From: Linnemannia schmuckeri
Taxonomy: Eukaryota; Mortierellomycota; Mortierellomycetes; Mortierellales; Mortierellaceae
Length of the DNA: 64,000 bases
Direction of reading: 5' to 3'
Assembly: GCA_029449235.1 (NCBI GenBank)
Contig: JANATG010000006.1
Coordinates: 806,001 to 870,000 of the forward strand
Below are positions 38,282 through 49,597 of this stretch, in pieces. The position numbers were made by a program, and so were the translations under genes. The notes under the pieces were generated by a model. It did no database searches. It saw nothing but the letters and a program-made list of their open reading frames with translations, and had not been told where the DNA came from. Numbering within the stretch: the stretch's first letter is position 1; each line of letters begins with the position of its first letter.

Positions 38282-38659
38282 TCTAACCCAAGGCAGCCCT
38301 TCCAATTGACCCATTTTTCCCACCTATTAGCCCAACAAGCAAACAGAGATAACCACAACCCACGGAAAAGAAAAACAAACAACAAAAATAAAAGAGTAGA
38401 GAGATGACAGCGCGACTTTTATGGCAACCATGCAGGCGCGCCGCGCGGGTTAGAAGAATCTACTTTTGGCGAAAAGGCGTCAATCTGTCTGTCCTTTTTT
38501 TTTTTTTTTTTTTTTTTTTTACTCCTTTCGTCTTTTTTTCTTCCCACAAACACTCTTCCTTCTCTCTCTTCTTCTTTCTCGTTCCTCTCCTTCCCTTTCT
38601 CTCTCTCTCTCTTCATCAACTTCCTCCGTTTAGCTTCCCGTTGTCACTCGTCATTCATC
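38282..38659. other. Intergenic, T/C-rich promoter of the PLP enzyme
   Basis: Contains a 24-nt T run (38497-38520) and long CT tracts up to the next start codon. No gene seen. Confidence 0.55.
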
Positions 38660-40244
38660 ATGTCGTCTTTGTCGTCACATTCACAAGGCTCATCAGCAAC
38701 AACCCAAGACATTCCTTCGTCTATATTGCCGACCCCTGCTCAACCAGGGCCCTTTGGCCACAAGCAGCGCAAGAACTTCTTCATGCCCGAAGGCAAGACC
38801 GAATTCAACCATGGCTCCTATGGTTTGTTACCCTCCATCAATTGACCCTTTGTGTTAGAATCGTTACTATAGTATCACAGGTCAATTGCTCACAACATGC
38901 CTTAGAGCGCGGTTCGCACCTGAGAATACCAGACAAATAGCAGTCTAACCAAATTAGTTTGATTGCTTGGTATTCTCAGTTTGCGGACCGCGCTCCACCG
39001 TCTTTTCTTTATATCATAGGAACATTTCCTCGATCTGTTCAGGAGAATATGATGAAGTGGCACAACAAAGCAGAGGAAAATCCAGGTATGTGAACAGACA
39101 GTCTCTCCTGCTCCTCGTGAACCCTTAAGTCTTGCCTATGTTACTCACTGCTTTTTTTGTCTCCATTGGCAAAATAGATCGTTGGGTTCGGTTGGATCTG
39201 AAGCCAGCGTTAGCAAAAGTACGAACACAGCTTGCAGAATTCATGAACTGCTACAAGGACGAACTCGCACTCGTTCAGAACACAACCGTCGGAGTCAACA
39301 CAATCCTCCGCAGCATCGATTTCGTCCCCGGTGACAGGATCCTTCAACTCTCAACGGGCTATGGCGCTGTCGACAAGACCGTCCACTATATCTGTGATAC
39401 CCACAAGGACGTCGAGATCGTAGAAGTACCCATTGTGATGCCCTTGACCGATCACGAGATTGTCTTTCAGGTCGAGAAAACAATTCAGGATCATTTGGCA
39501 AAAAAGGATGGGTCGAGGATTCGATTGGCGATGATTGATTGGATTTCGTCGGTCCCCTCTGTGTTGCACCCTATCAAGGCTCTGGTTGACATGCTGAAGT
39601 CGTATGAGATCTTGGTCTTTGTTGACGCGGCCCACGCGATTGGACAGGTACCCATTGACTTGACCTTCCTCAACCCGGACTTCTTGATTACCAATTGCCA
39701 CAAGTGGTTGTACAGTGTCCGTGGGTCCGCTGTTCTCTTTGTCCCCAAGCGGTTCCAGACTTCCATCCATCCGACAGCGATCCAGGGCGATTACAAGTCC
39801 GGAAGCTTTGAACTTGAGTTCTCGTGGAACGGGACTATGGATTACTCGACCATCCTGTCCGTCGAGGGGGCACTGGAATTCCGCAAGCAGTACGGAGAGG
39901 ACGCGATTATCCACTATTGTCATCGCCTGGCGGTGGAGGGTGGCGAGAAGATGGCCGAGATTCTGGGAACCAATGTCCTGACCCCCCATGAGCAACAGGT
40001 CGGAAACATGGTCAATGTCCGATTGCCGATCAAGAACATCAACCATCCTAAGATCGAGACCCCGGATTATCTGATTCGACTATTGCTGGATAGGTACAAT
40101 CTTTTCGCACCGAGCTACAAGCATGGAGGATATTTCTGGACCCGAGTCTCATCGCAGATTTATCTTGAACTAAGTGATTTTGTGTACCTGGGTCGTGTAT
40201 GGAAGGAAGTTATTGAGGAGCTCAATGCCGAGAAAGATGCTTAG
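38660..40244 (+). CDS. Class V PLP-dependent aminotransferase/lyase
   Basis: Pyridoxal-phosphate enzyme of the cysteine desulfurase/isopenicillin-N-epimerase-like branch. Fungal members include the hercynylcysteine sulfoxide lyase of ergothioneine synthesis (Egt2), so that is one candidate role. Three exons (38660-38822, 39020-39085, 39178-40244) give 431 residues. Markers are FNHGSYGTFPRSV, the QNTTVGVNTILRSI segment, IDWISSVPSVLHPI, VDAAHAIGQVPIDL (the PLP Asp and His) and NCHKWLYSVRGSAVLFV (the Schiff-base Lys). A C-terminal domain ends in FVYLGRVWKEVIEEL. The first intron (38823-39019) hosts a hairpin element. No ergothioneine partner gene is seen in the window, so the exact reaction is open. 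Confidence 0.9.
38905..38995. mobile_element. Hairpin MITE-like element in intron 1 of the PLP gene
   Basis: Two arms of about 26-27 nt (38905-38930 and 38969-38995) are imperfect inverted copies: each begins or ends in GAGCGCGG/CCGCGCTC and contains TGAGAATACC/GGTATTCTCA. The 38-nt middle has a further CAAATTAGTTTG near-palindrome. No coding capacity and no clear target-site duplication. It sits wholly inside the intron and leaves both splice sites intact. Confidence 0.7.
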
Positions 40245-40792
40245 GACTGAGCGCCCGTATGTATAGATTTATTTATTTTTGTTAACATAAGGAACAAGTA
40301 CGTTATTTATTCCGTGTATTCCGTTATATATGCGCCATGTATTGTGAGCACACGGCAGCGTGCATCAAGAGAGAGAAGAGAGATTTATTATAATGACATT
40401 GAAGGTGACAATCGAGTAGTCGTTGTTCACCCTGATTGCCATGCCTGTATATTGCCATGCTAAAGGGCATTTGGCTTCGTCCAACTACAGCCTTCAACTG
40501 AATCCAGGCTCTCTTGATGTGTCCAGGGGGCGCGAAATGTCTTCAAAAGGAAAATCAGTCGGAAGCAAAAGAATCCAACCCATCTTGGGAATATTTAAAT
40601 CACCGGGAGTGGAGCGTTATTGCTTTCTTCCCTTCTTACTCTCCTTGCTTCTTTTTTCTTCACTTTCACGCTCATTCATTCACTCACTCGCTCGCTCATT
40701 ACTCTTCTACATCCATATACACACACTCTCCTCTCGTGCTCTATCTCAACCTCACATTCACTCTATCCGCTCTAGGATAAAGAAGCATAAGC
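40245..40792. other. Intergenic, PLP gene to anoctamin
   Basis: An A/T-rich 3' region of the PLP gene (TTTATTTATTTTTG near 40267), then a C/T-rich leader with CACTCACTCGCTCG units near 40680 before the anoctamin start. No gene seen. Confidence 0.55.
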
Positions 40793-43700
40793 ATGAAGCA
40801 CTCCAGCAACAACAAACGACATAGTGGATCACACAAACGCCAAACCTCCTCCAAACAACTCCTCCGCCAGCAACAACAACAACAACAACAACAGCAAGAA
40901 GATACAGCCCGTATCGTCACTAACACTGATACAACAGATATCAAACACCTACAGTTTTACGACATATACCTCGAAACACGACATAGTACGACTGAAGCTC
41001 GCAGCCCTCCCTCCACTTCCCCTTCTTCCTTCTCAACGTCGGCCTCTCATGGACACCATCCTCCATATCCACAGCAACGTCTGACAAAAAGACGTAGCAA
41101 AAAACAACTCTTTGCTCAACAGCACCAACAGCGGCAACAACACCAACCAATACGAGGACCATGTACGAAATCGCGCGACCTATATGCAGATCTTGTCATT
41201 GTTTTCAAGTTCAAACGGCCCTCGTCCAAATCCTCCAAACATCAAAAAGCACAGCAACTCGGAGAAGAGACCATGGAGGCGTACCAGGACGTGTTGACAA
41301 AACTGACGAATGTCGGGCTCAAGTACGAATCTCGACCTAGCACCAGTGCTAGTCAAGGCAAGGAGACGACGGTGTTGATCTTTGTGCTCTGCCCGTGGGC
41401 GGTTCTTAAGCGCGAGGCTATCAGAAATGGGTATGTTTTCTTTTTTTTTTTTTTTTTTTGGCTTATCACTTACGTGCGCGAAAAAGTTTTAAAAAGATGG
41501 ACTTGGTGTGTGCATGTGTCCGAGGGATCGAGTGAGAGAGAGAATTGAGATGAAAGGGAGGGGAGGAAGAACAAGGGGTGATGGTAGTGTGGAGGGATGC
41601 GGATGCGAATGCGAATGCCAAAAGGAACAACGACTCCTTTGAATTCTTGCATATGCATTGACGCTGATTATTTTTAAAACATACATAACCATAGGATTCA
41701 CGACTGGCTAACGGGAGTGAAAGTGGCGGACACGGCCGAAGCCGAGGAGATGTTGAAGCCAGCCAAGGATCGGGACCAGTCGCTGGACGATCTGACGGAG
41801 GCCGACAGGATCCGATTGATCCACGATCTCATTACAGCACAACCAAGTGAGGGTGGTGCGGGCATTTATCCGACGGACAATGAGTATGTTGAGAGTGTCT
41901 TGCCTCTTCACGACAAGGAGTTCAATAAGGTATTTTTTGAGGAGCATGATCAATTGTCAAAAGTGTCCGCGGGGAAATGTTGTTCATTTGCGGGCTGTAT
42001 TGATACGATGTACTGTACATCATTTTCATCGTCACCATCAATCATATCATCCAAATACCGAAACCTGGGAACATTGTTTTTGCGCACATCAGAGAAGGGG
42101 GAAAAAATCGCTAATTGAAAATTTATTTCAGGTGTCTTGCATGGATAAAATGGGAACAATAATACTCACAAATACAGTCCTTTGCCTTACACACATTATT
42201 AGACATGGTTGCGGACATGGTCAATGAAGTGGCTGGTCAACCAGGCGGACTTTACTCAAATCCGAGACCATTTTGGCGAAAAGGTCACTTTCTATTTCCA
42301 GTACCTTGAAAATTACTTTCTCTGGCTCATCTTCCCAACCGCCCTCGGTATCATCATCCAGTTCTTTGGACGACCCTTCTCGACGTTTTACAGTGTCTGT
42401 GTCCTCGTCTGGGCTGTGTTCTACATTGAATGCTGGAAAAGGCGCGAAAAGGAACTGGCTCTTGTCTGGGGCGTTCGTAATGTCACCAAATCAGAGACCA
42501 GACGGCCGGCGTTCAAGGGCGATGCGATCATTACCGACCCTGTGACGGGAGAGCAAAAAGCGTTCTTTTCCCCCTGGAAGAGGTGGGCCAGGAAAGTTGC
42601 TGGACTACCGGTCATCTTTGCGGGCGCATTGGCGCTCTCTATCCTGGTCACTTTTATGTTTGGCGTGGAGGTCTTTCTGGAGGTTTACTATGGTGGTTAC
42701 ATGAAAGAGGTTTTGGTAATTTTTGTCCGTTCTTTTTCATATTCCGCTCACGAGTACAGCTGGGTGTGGTGAATGGCTCCTATTTCCTAACTCAAGATTC
42801 TCGCTCCACAATAGGTATATTTGCCAACGGTCCTGTATACACTGGCGATGCCCTACGTCGAGAATTTATGCAATGACATCGCTAAAAACCTAACGGATTT
42901 CGAAAACTACGAGACAGATGGGACATACGACTACCACCTTGTCCAAAAGGTCTTCATCTTCAAAGTTCTCAACAGCTACCTCTCAGTCCTTCTCACAGCC
43001 TACGTCTACATCCCCTTTGGCCCCCGTGTCATTGCGATTCTCCAAAGTTACGGACTTCCCTTTGCGACCGTTGCGATTGAACCCAGTATGCTCAAGGATC
43101 GATTGAGGGCCTTTATGGTCTCGAACCAGGTCATTTCATTCTTTAGTGAGACGATTTTTCCATGGATGTCACGCAAGCTGATGACGGGTGCTGCCAAGGT
43201 ACAGAGGGAGGTCTCGGAGGTGTTGCACCAGCACCATGATCAGGATGGAGAGGATGAGGCGACAGTGGATGATTTTGGGGGTCGGGATTCGGAGGAGATT
43301 AGGAAGTTTCTGAGAGCTGTTCAGAACCAGGTTGATTTGCCTGTTTATGATGTCAACGAGGACTACGCTGAAATGGTCGAGCAGGTTTGTACCTTGTCTC
43401 TTTGCCAGTGCCTTATTGAGAATCCTGCTGTTGTTTAATTGTCTCATGAACGATGAGAAGGGCAAGTGATAACCAACACTCCCTTCAATCTTTCTATCAG
43501 TTTGGATTTGTATCCTTGTTCAGCGTGATTTGGCCATTGACGGGTCTGTGTGCGTTTATCAACAACTGGGTCGAGCTACGCTCAGATGCAGCCAAGATCT
43601 GTTTCCACACCCGACGACCCATCCCCTCAAGAACAGACAGCATCGGACCCTGGATCGATCATCTCCAACACCTGACCTGGTTCTCGTCCCTCACCAATGC

Positions 43701-44187
43701 ATCAATGCTGTACCTCTTCCGTGGCGCGACGGACCACAAGGATCTTACGGGCGCCGATGTCAGTTCGCGGTTAAGTCTTGGGATGATGTTGCTATGCGTT
43801 GTGGCATCTGAACATGTGTACCTGGGTCTGAGGTGGACTGTGCGGACGATTCTGGAGAGTATCCCAACAGAGGCTGATTTGTCAAGTCATCGAAAGGAGT
43901 ATGGGATCAAAGCATCGTGGTTGACTCGATTGAATAGCGCCATTGGGCGGACCACACTGGAGGCTGATTTGACAGAGGGAGGTGGTAGAGGTGGTGGTAA
44001 TTTTTCTGGATCTGATTCTGGGGTTGATACGGGGTCGTTGAGAGAATCTGTGAGCAGTCGGTTCTCGGGAGAGTACCGGGCCGTGCGATCGTCGTCGTCG
44101 TCGTCGTTGCTCAGAGGTGCTGAGGGTTTGTCTGGAGGTGACCTAGGCGCTCAGGCAATTCAGTCATGCTTCAAGGAGGCCCATTGA
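40793..44187 (+). CDS. Anoctamin/TMEM16 family membrane protein
   Basis: Member of the TMEM16 family: calcium-regulated lipid scramblases or channels; fungal members also tether ER to plasma membrane (Ist2). Five exons (40793-41430, 41695-41929, 42203-42715, 42815-43384, 43501-44187) give 880 residues. The first about 130 residues are low complexity, with a glutamine run coded by CAA/CAG and His/Ser-rich stretches. The cytosolic domain has a DLVIVFKF start and a KETTVLIFVLCPWAVLKREAIR segment. The membrane part includes FGEKVTFYFQYLENYFLWLIFP, then FYSVCVLVWAVFYIECWKRRE, a very typical anoctamin signature, and FLRAVQNQ, FGFVSLFSVIWPLTGLCAFINNWVELRSDA and LGLRWTVRTI near the end. The Ser-rich C-terminus has a Ser run coded by TCG repeats. 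Confidence 0.92.
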
Positions 44188-44510
44188 TCTTCTTTTTGCT
44201 CTTTTTCTTTCTCACACTTCCAGCTAACCTTCCCTTCCATTTCCCCTCTCCTTTTCACCATCTCTCCTACCCCTGCTGGGAAGATGTGAGACCCTTGGGT
44301 TCGAGCGTTTGTTTCTTCTAGTTGATTTGATTCGCCCGTGCGATCAAGGGGTCCTTGGTTCGAACCACAACAGAAAAATAAAAATAAAAATAAAAAACAA
44401 TCAGTGGTGTGTCGAGAGAGACAGAACACTGTTCCTTCTTTCTTGTCTTCTTTTCTTCTAACACCCATCACTCGACCCTTTTTCTCATAACCAACACAAA
44501 ACCACAAACC
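44188..44510. other. Intergenic, anoctamin to membrane protein
   Basis: Holds a 12-nt palindrome TGGTTCGAACCA at about 44355 that recalls a tRNA B box but has no surrounding cloverleaf, and an AAAAATA repeat right after it. No gene seen. Confidence 0.55.
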
Positions 44511-46419
44511 ATGGAGCAAGGACATACTGAGCAGAGTAAGTGTTATCCCGACTGCCTGCTTTCCCTGAAACAGACAAAAGTAAAAGAAAGTGAGGGCTGG
44601 AATGCATACTATTCGGAGCCAGCTCGCTACAATCGTCACACACGCACTCCCTCCCTTTTCAAAATCTGCCCGAACCGCAGCCTATCGCACCCAAAGAAAT
44701 ATTCTCACGCTCTCCCTCCCCTCCTCTTCCTTCGCTCACTTTACACTCACACATCTTTACCTTCCCTTATACCAATAACAGCCCCTCTGTTAGGGACTAC
44801 GGCCCAGGACGCAAGAGACAGCAGGCTTAGTAACCGTCTGGCGCGATGGGCACTTTTCACGGTCTCGATCCTCATCTTTGTCGCCATCATCCTGGTGGCC
44901 CTCTTTTTGCCGTTCGACTATAACGGTGATGGTGTCCAGGTGGTTCCGTCGAAACTGATGGTGAAGGATTCCAAGGTCAGGATACAGCTGGGTACTTTCA
45001 GGAAGGAAGGCGGGGGACAAGATCGGAAGAAGAGGAAGGGTGGACTTGTTAGTGATGTGTTGATTGAATCATTGAACGTTAATGCGTTGACGATTCATGT
45101 TCTTGAGGCCAAGGTCTCTCGAGACGGAGCAGGAGGAGGAGGAGAGGGAGGAGTGATAGGAGATGATGGTACTGTTATTGGGGATGGTCATGAGTTGGTG
45201 GGAGACGAAAAGGAGCCTACGCTGATGGTGGACAGGGTCCAAAGTGACACTGGGACGTTTTTAAATTTCTTTATTTCATCCCCGCACTCCCAACTTCCCG
45301 ACAACAGCGACGACAGCAAGGATAGAAACCAGGAGCATGGATACGGACAACGGGAAAGGGAGGAGACAAGCATTGTTGCAGGACGATTGCGACTGAGGAT
45401 TGAGGTACCTCTTGGATTCGCGGGAGAGTTGACAATTGATGGGTCTGTTCTCAACATCGAGGGGTCCTCATCACTTGCCAAGGCTCGCTTCAACCTGTTG
45501 CATCTTACTACTGACGAAGGCGACATTGTCCTTGGAAGCGATAGCACCGGCACAGACATTATCACCACGACCAGTGAGCCAACCCTCAAAGTTGGACACC
45601 TCTACGCACGCATCCACCAAAAGGGCTCCATCCACATCAACTACATGACCTCATCCGAGAGGGGGAAACCTGTCCGAGCCAACATCGAGACCCAATCGGG
45701 TGATATTGTCATCAATGCCCTCCAAACGATGCTCAGCTTTGATGTCGACAAGGAGTATCCCGTTGACGATGAGATTGTACAGTTTTTCAGTCTGGTCACT
45801 CACGAGGGCGATATCCGGATGACGTTGAGGGAAGGGGAGAGTTTGCTGGGTCCATGGTATGTCCGTGGGTTTGTTATGGTTATGGCTCGTGCCCAGGGTG
45901 GAGTAATCGAGGGTAGAGTCGAGATCCCGGATTTGCAGTTGTTGATCCTCGATGCTGTTAGTGACCGCAACACAGCCCTCGAAGTGGTGAGTTCTTACAT
46001 GGACCGATAGATGTGCCTTTTTTTTTGGCTTCTGTGGAGGGATATGTATCATGCGCATTATTTTGGCTGTCCCCTCAAACTTTCCTAGTTTCCATCTACT
46101 TTTTTGCTCAGCCGCCCTTCTGCCTCTCTCCCTTGTATATTAACCCCTCTGCCTTTCTTCTACTTTCTAATAATTTTTTTTTCTCATCGACCTCGACAAA
46201 AAGACTGAAAAGTTCATAGGAGAACTAACAGTGAACTCCTCGAGAAGACACACCGCAACAGTGAACCCTTTCCCCGGAAGCAACCACATCCTCCGATTCA
46301 GTCATTCGGAGAGGACACTGAAGAAGGGCAAGAAGGTGCGCGCCGAGGATGATTATCTCCCCCTAGGATCGATTCACCTCCAAGCTGTTGATGGACCCGC
46401 CAATGTGACTTTTGTTTGA
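44511..46419 (+). CDS. Single-pass membrane protein with beta-rich ectodomain, unknown function
   Basis: I do not recognise a named family. Three exons (44511-44535, 44782-45986, 46213-46419) give 478 residues. A short N-terminal tail is followed by one membrane segment (WALFTVSILIFVAIILVALFLPF, about residues 30-52). The rest looks extracytosolic: strand-rich repeats such as VLIESLNVNALTIHVLEAKV, LRLRIEVPLGFAGELTIDG, LHLTTDEGDIVLGS and ANIETQSGDIVINAL. The repeated (L/E)T-x-(S/E)GDI pattern resembles the beta-solenoid repeats of DUF4097-type putative adhesins, which is inference only. Gly/Glu-rich and Asp/Ser-rich loops interrupt it. Intron 2 needs the acceptor GAAAAG|TTCATAGG; the nearer CATAG acceptor breaks the frame. 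Confidence 0.75.
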
Positions 46420-47065
46420 GTCAGGCTATGGTTGGTTTTGTCGACTTTTGACTTTTGTTTACGTGAGAGCGCGGAAAATAAAATGCAGAGGACATGAGAA
46501 ATGGAAAAAGTCACGCACGCGTGCGTGTGCGGAGTACGGATCATCAAATCGAATCTGGAAGCCTTCTTCCCCGGTAAAAGAAAGCAAGTAGGTTTCTAAT
46601 TGATAGAACAACAAGCATGATTACAGACATGAATGCCAAGGCCACAAGTGCCACTTTTTTTTTTTTTTTTTTGTGCGCCCGCAAGCTTTTATCCTGTTTT
46701 CGTCATTTTTTTTGAATTTTTCTTCTTTCCACAATGCGCAGCCCAACCCTAGCTACAGCCTGATCTACTTTACTACTGCCACGAGGTGCCGCTTGGCGTC
46801 AGCCAACCATGTTGGATCGTGATGGGAGCGCGTTAGAGAGGTTTTTGTTTTGACATCAACCTGGTTGGTCTTTTTTCCGCATTGGCTGTTTTTCTGCACG
46901 GTCAATCTTTTGCGATGAAAAGAAAAAGTATAAAAACGAGTGAGTCGCTCTTTATTCCCCCACAAACGAACAAGAATACAACAGTAAAACCGCACTCTCC
47001 ACAACATAACAAACACAGACACACGAAAACCCAATCAACAACCAAACAGAACGACACAAAAAAAA
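46420..47065. other. Intergenic upstream of the hydrolase family
   Basis: Contains an 18-nt T run (about 46655-46672) and an A/C-rich leader before the next ATG, including a run of A at -1 to -10. No gene seen. Confidence 0.55.
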
Positions 47066-49006
47066 ATGGCATCGTTCAAGGCCTTACTGGTAATATTCCT
47101 ATCCCTCTCAGCAGCAGTTGAATCCGCCAAGCTGAATGAATCTGAGCTGCGTTCGACCATCAAGCGGGCCATGGAACGATGCGGTGTCCCCGGAATGGGT
47201 ATTGCGATCCTCCACAAGAACCAGATTGTCTTTGCTGATGGGTTTGGGAAACGTAACAAGGACGATCCTTATACCCTCCAAGTATGTAAACACAAAGTTA
47301 CGATTGGGAATGATATCTCGCAAAGACCAAGATGTATTGACAACTCACCTAATCTGTGAAATAGACGGTTCAACCGATCGGATCGTTGACAAAGGCATTT
47401 ACGGCTACGACAATTGGCGAATTGGTCGCTGAGGGCAAAGTGGATTGGGATACCACATCCGTGAGCAAGTACTTGCCTGATTTTCAACTCAAGGATCCTA
47501 TCCTCACCTCTCAGCTCACCTTTGCCGACATGCTCTCCCATCACACAGTACGTGCCTTATTTATGAACTCCATCTCTTTCATGGCAGCACAACTGCTTCT
47601 CTCTTTTCATATTATTGTTAAAAAAAACACTCACAAACTTCATTTACCCCTCTCTTTCCTTATAAATCCGTAGGGCTTTCCGAACAACATGCTCAGCTGG
47701 CACAAAACCAAAGACTCCCGACGTGACCTCATCAAGCGCCTCCGCTACGTCGACGACATCCCCCGAAAGCTAACCACCACCATGAACTACAACAACGTCA
47801 TCTACGCAGTCGCAGGTGAAGCCGCGGCCCACGTCGCCGGAACCTCCTACGAAGATCTCGTTTTCGACAAGGTCATCCGGCCCCTGGGGCTCAACAAGAC
47901 CGGATTCTCGCCCATCAACATGAAACGCCTTCATCCGGACAACTATGCCCTCCCTCATGAAGCCATCTCTTACGAGGCAGCCGAAAAGGGTCAATTCGTT
48001 GTCCTACCTTTGGATGACATTTATATGGCTTACTCACCTGCAGGGGACGCGTACTCGAACGTATTGGATTTGGTTCGGTGGGGTAAAGCGGTGATGGATT
48101 TGGGGGTCGTGGATGGGAAGCAGGTGTTGAATGGGACTTCCGTGGAGGAGACGTTGAAGGCGCATACGATTGCCTATGGAGGTCGACGTGGCACCGGATA
48201 TGGGGCTGCTTTGACCTATGGATTTGGATGGCTTCTGGATTCGTACAAGGGTCACGTCTTTTACCGCCACAGTATGTTGTTGTCCTGGCTTTTTTCCATT
48301 TGTGCACAAAAGAAAAGCAGTATGTGTGAGTTAGCACGGATATTGATACAGCTTATTCATTTCTTTCTTTACACATTAATTAGATGGAGCGACATCAGGG
48401 TTCACTGCAGATCTGGTGATGTTCCCACACGACGACCTGGTTATCGCCAGCACTTCCAACATTGTCAAGGTCTCCCAAATCGGCGACTATATCCCTCTTC
48501 ATATCGCCGACGTCCTGTTCGATCTACCCATCAACAGCACCTTTGACTGGATCGAGGAAATGGCGGTCCCCGAGGTCAAGGGATACTACACCGCCATGAA
48601 ACAGCTCGGCCAAGGCTTCCTCCCACCCCAGATCCCTAACAAACCTGCCACCTTCGCAAACAACTTGAGCGCTTATGTTGGCGAGTACGCCGACCCCCTT
48701 TTTGGAAAGTTTGTGATTGGTCTTGAGAAGAAGAAGGATCCCAATACGGGCAAGGAAATCGAGGTGTTGACGTACAAGTATAACGAGTTTGCGAGCACAT
48801 TGGAGCATTACCATTACGACGCGTTTGTGGCCACGCTGGATGATCCGTTGCTCAGGTTCCGTGCTCTGATGACCTTTTCGGCAGACCCGGTCAAAGGAGG
48901 AGAGAAGGGTGGCGATAAGAAGAAGAGACCGATTATGAGGATGCAGATTCAGGAGCTGCCTGCTGGAACAGGTATCTCGAAGAAGATCTTCAAGAAGCGT
49001 CATTAA
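47066..49006 (+). CDS. Secreted beta-lactamase-related serine hydrolase, copy 1 (intact motifs)
   Basis: Serine hydrolase of the class C beta-lactamase/penicillin-binding fold, often an esterase or peptidase in fungi; the substrate is unknown. Four exons (47066-47281, 47365-47547, 47674-48271, 48384-49006) give 539 residues. A signal peptide (MASFKALLVIFLSLSAAVESA) is clear. Catalytic motifs are complete: S79-L-T-K82, Y172-N-N174 and H332-N-G334, with the codon after His split by intron 3. Conserved segments around them include RCGVPGMGIAILHKNQ, GELVAEGKVDWD and AYVGEYADPLFGKF. It heads a tandem array with the next two copies, which share its intron positions. Confidence 0.9.
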
Positions 49007-49597
49007 TTTTCGGATCTAGATATTCGTCTTTCCTCCGTATCTAACCAATTTTAAAAATTTAAAAAACGTGTATTTTTTTTTAAAAGCTCTTGGTGTAGCC
49101 GTCGATGTAGTTGACGTGTTTTCTTTTTTGTCGCGATATGTTGATTTCGGACGAGACAGGGGAAGGGAAGAGAAAAAACGATATTTCTTGCATCTCTGAG
49201 TTGGATGAAAACAACCATGGAATTCTAGTCCTGTGGGGTTGCATAGCCTCACTCTGTGATGCATCTCATACACGACGCATGGGTGGAAATGGGAAAGCAT
49301 GTCCATATTTGGTGATTTTTTTTTAGAGGCGTGTTTTTTAAGAATGGAAGGAATTGAAGGAAGAGAAGGATGGCGGCAAAAAGGTAAAAAGAAGGCAATC
49401 CGACCAAACCAAGCACTATTCACCTTAAAACCCTTTCTCTCTCTCTTCTTCTTCTTCTTCTTCTTCTTCATCTTTCATCGCGCCCCACTCATTCCCTCAC
49501 ATTTTACACATCAGTCTCCCTCATAGGCATCAAAATCAGCCTCACCTCACCACACCTCAACAATTTTTTTTCTGCGGAACCAAGGCACTAGACCCAT
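49007..49597. other. Intergenic between hydrolase copies 1 and 2
   Basis: T-rich 3' end of copy 1, then a CTT/TTC repeat (49437-49471) and a C/A-rich leader of copy 2. No gene seen. Confidence 0.55.

Noticed and set aside
44281..44400. tRNA-like stretch with TGGTTCGAACCA
   Set aside because: The B-box-like palindrome has no T stem of five pairs around a normal loop, and no D or anticodon arm could be placed on either strand.
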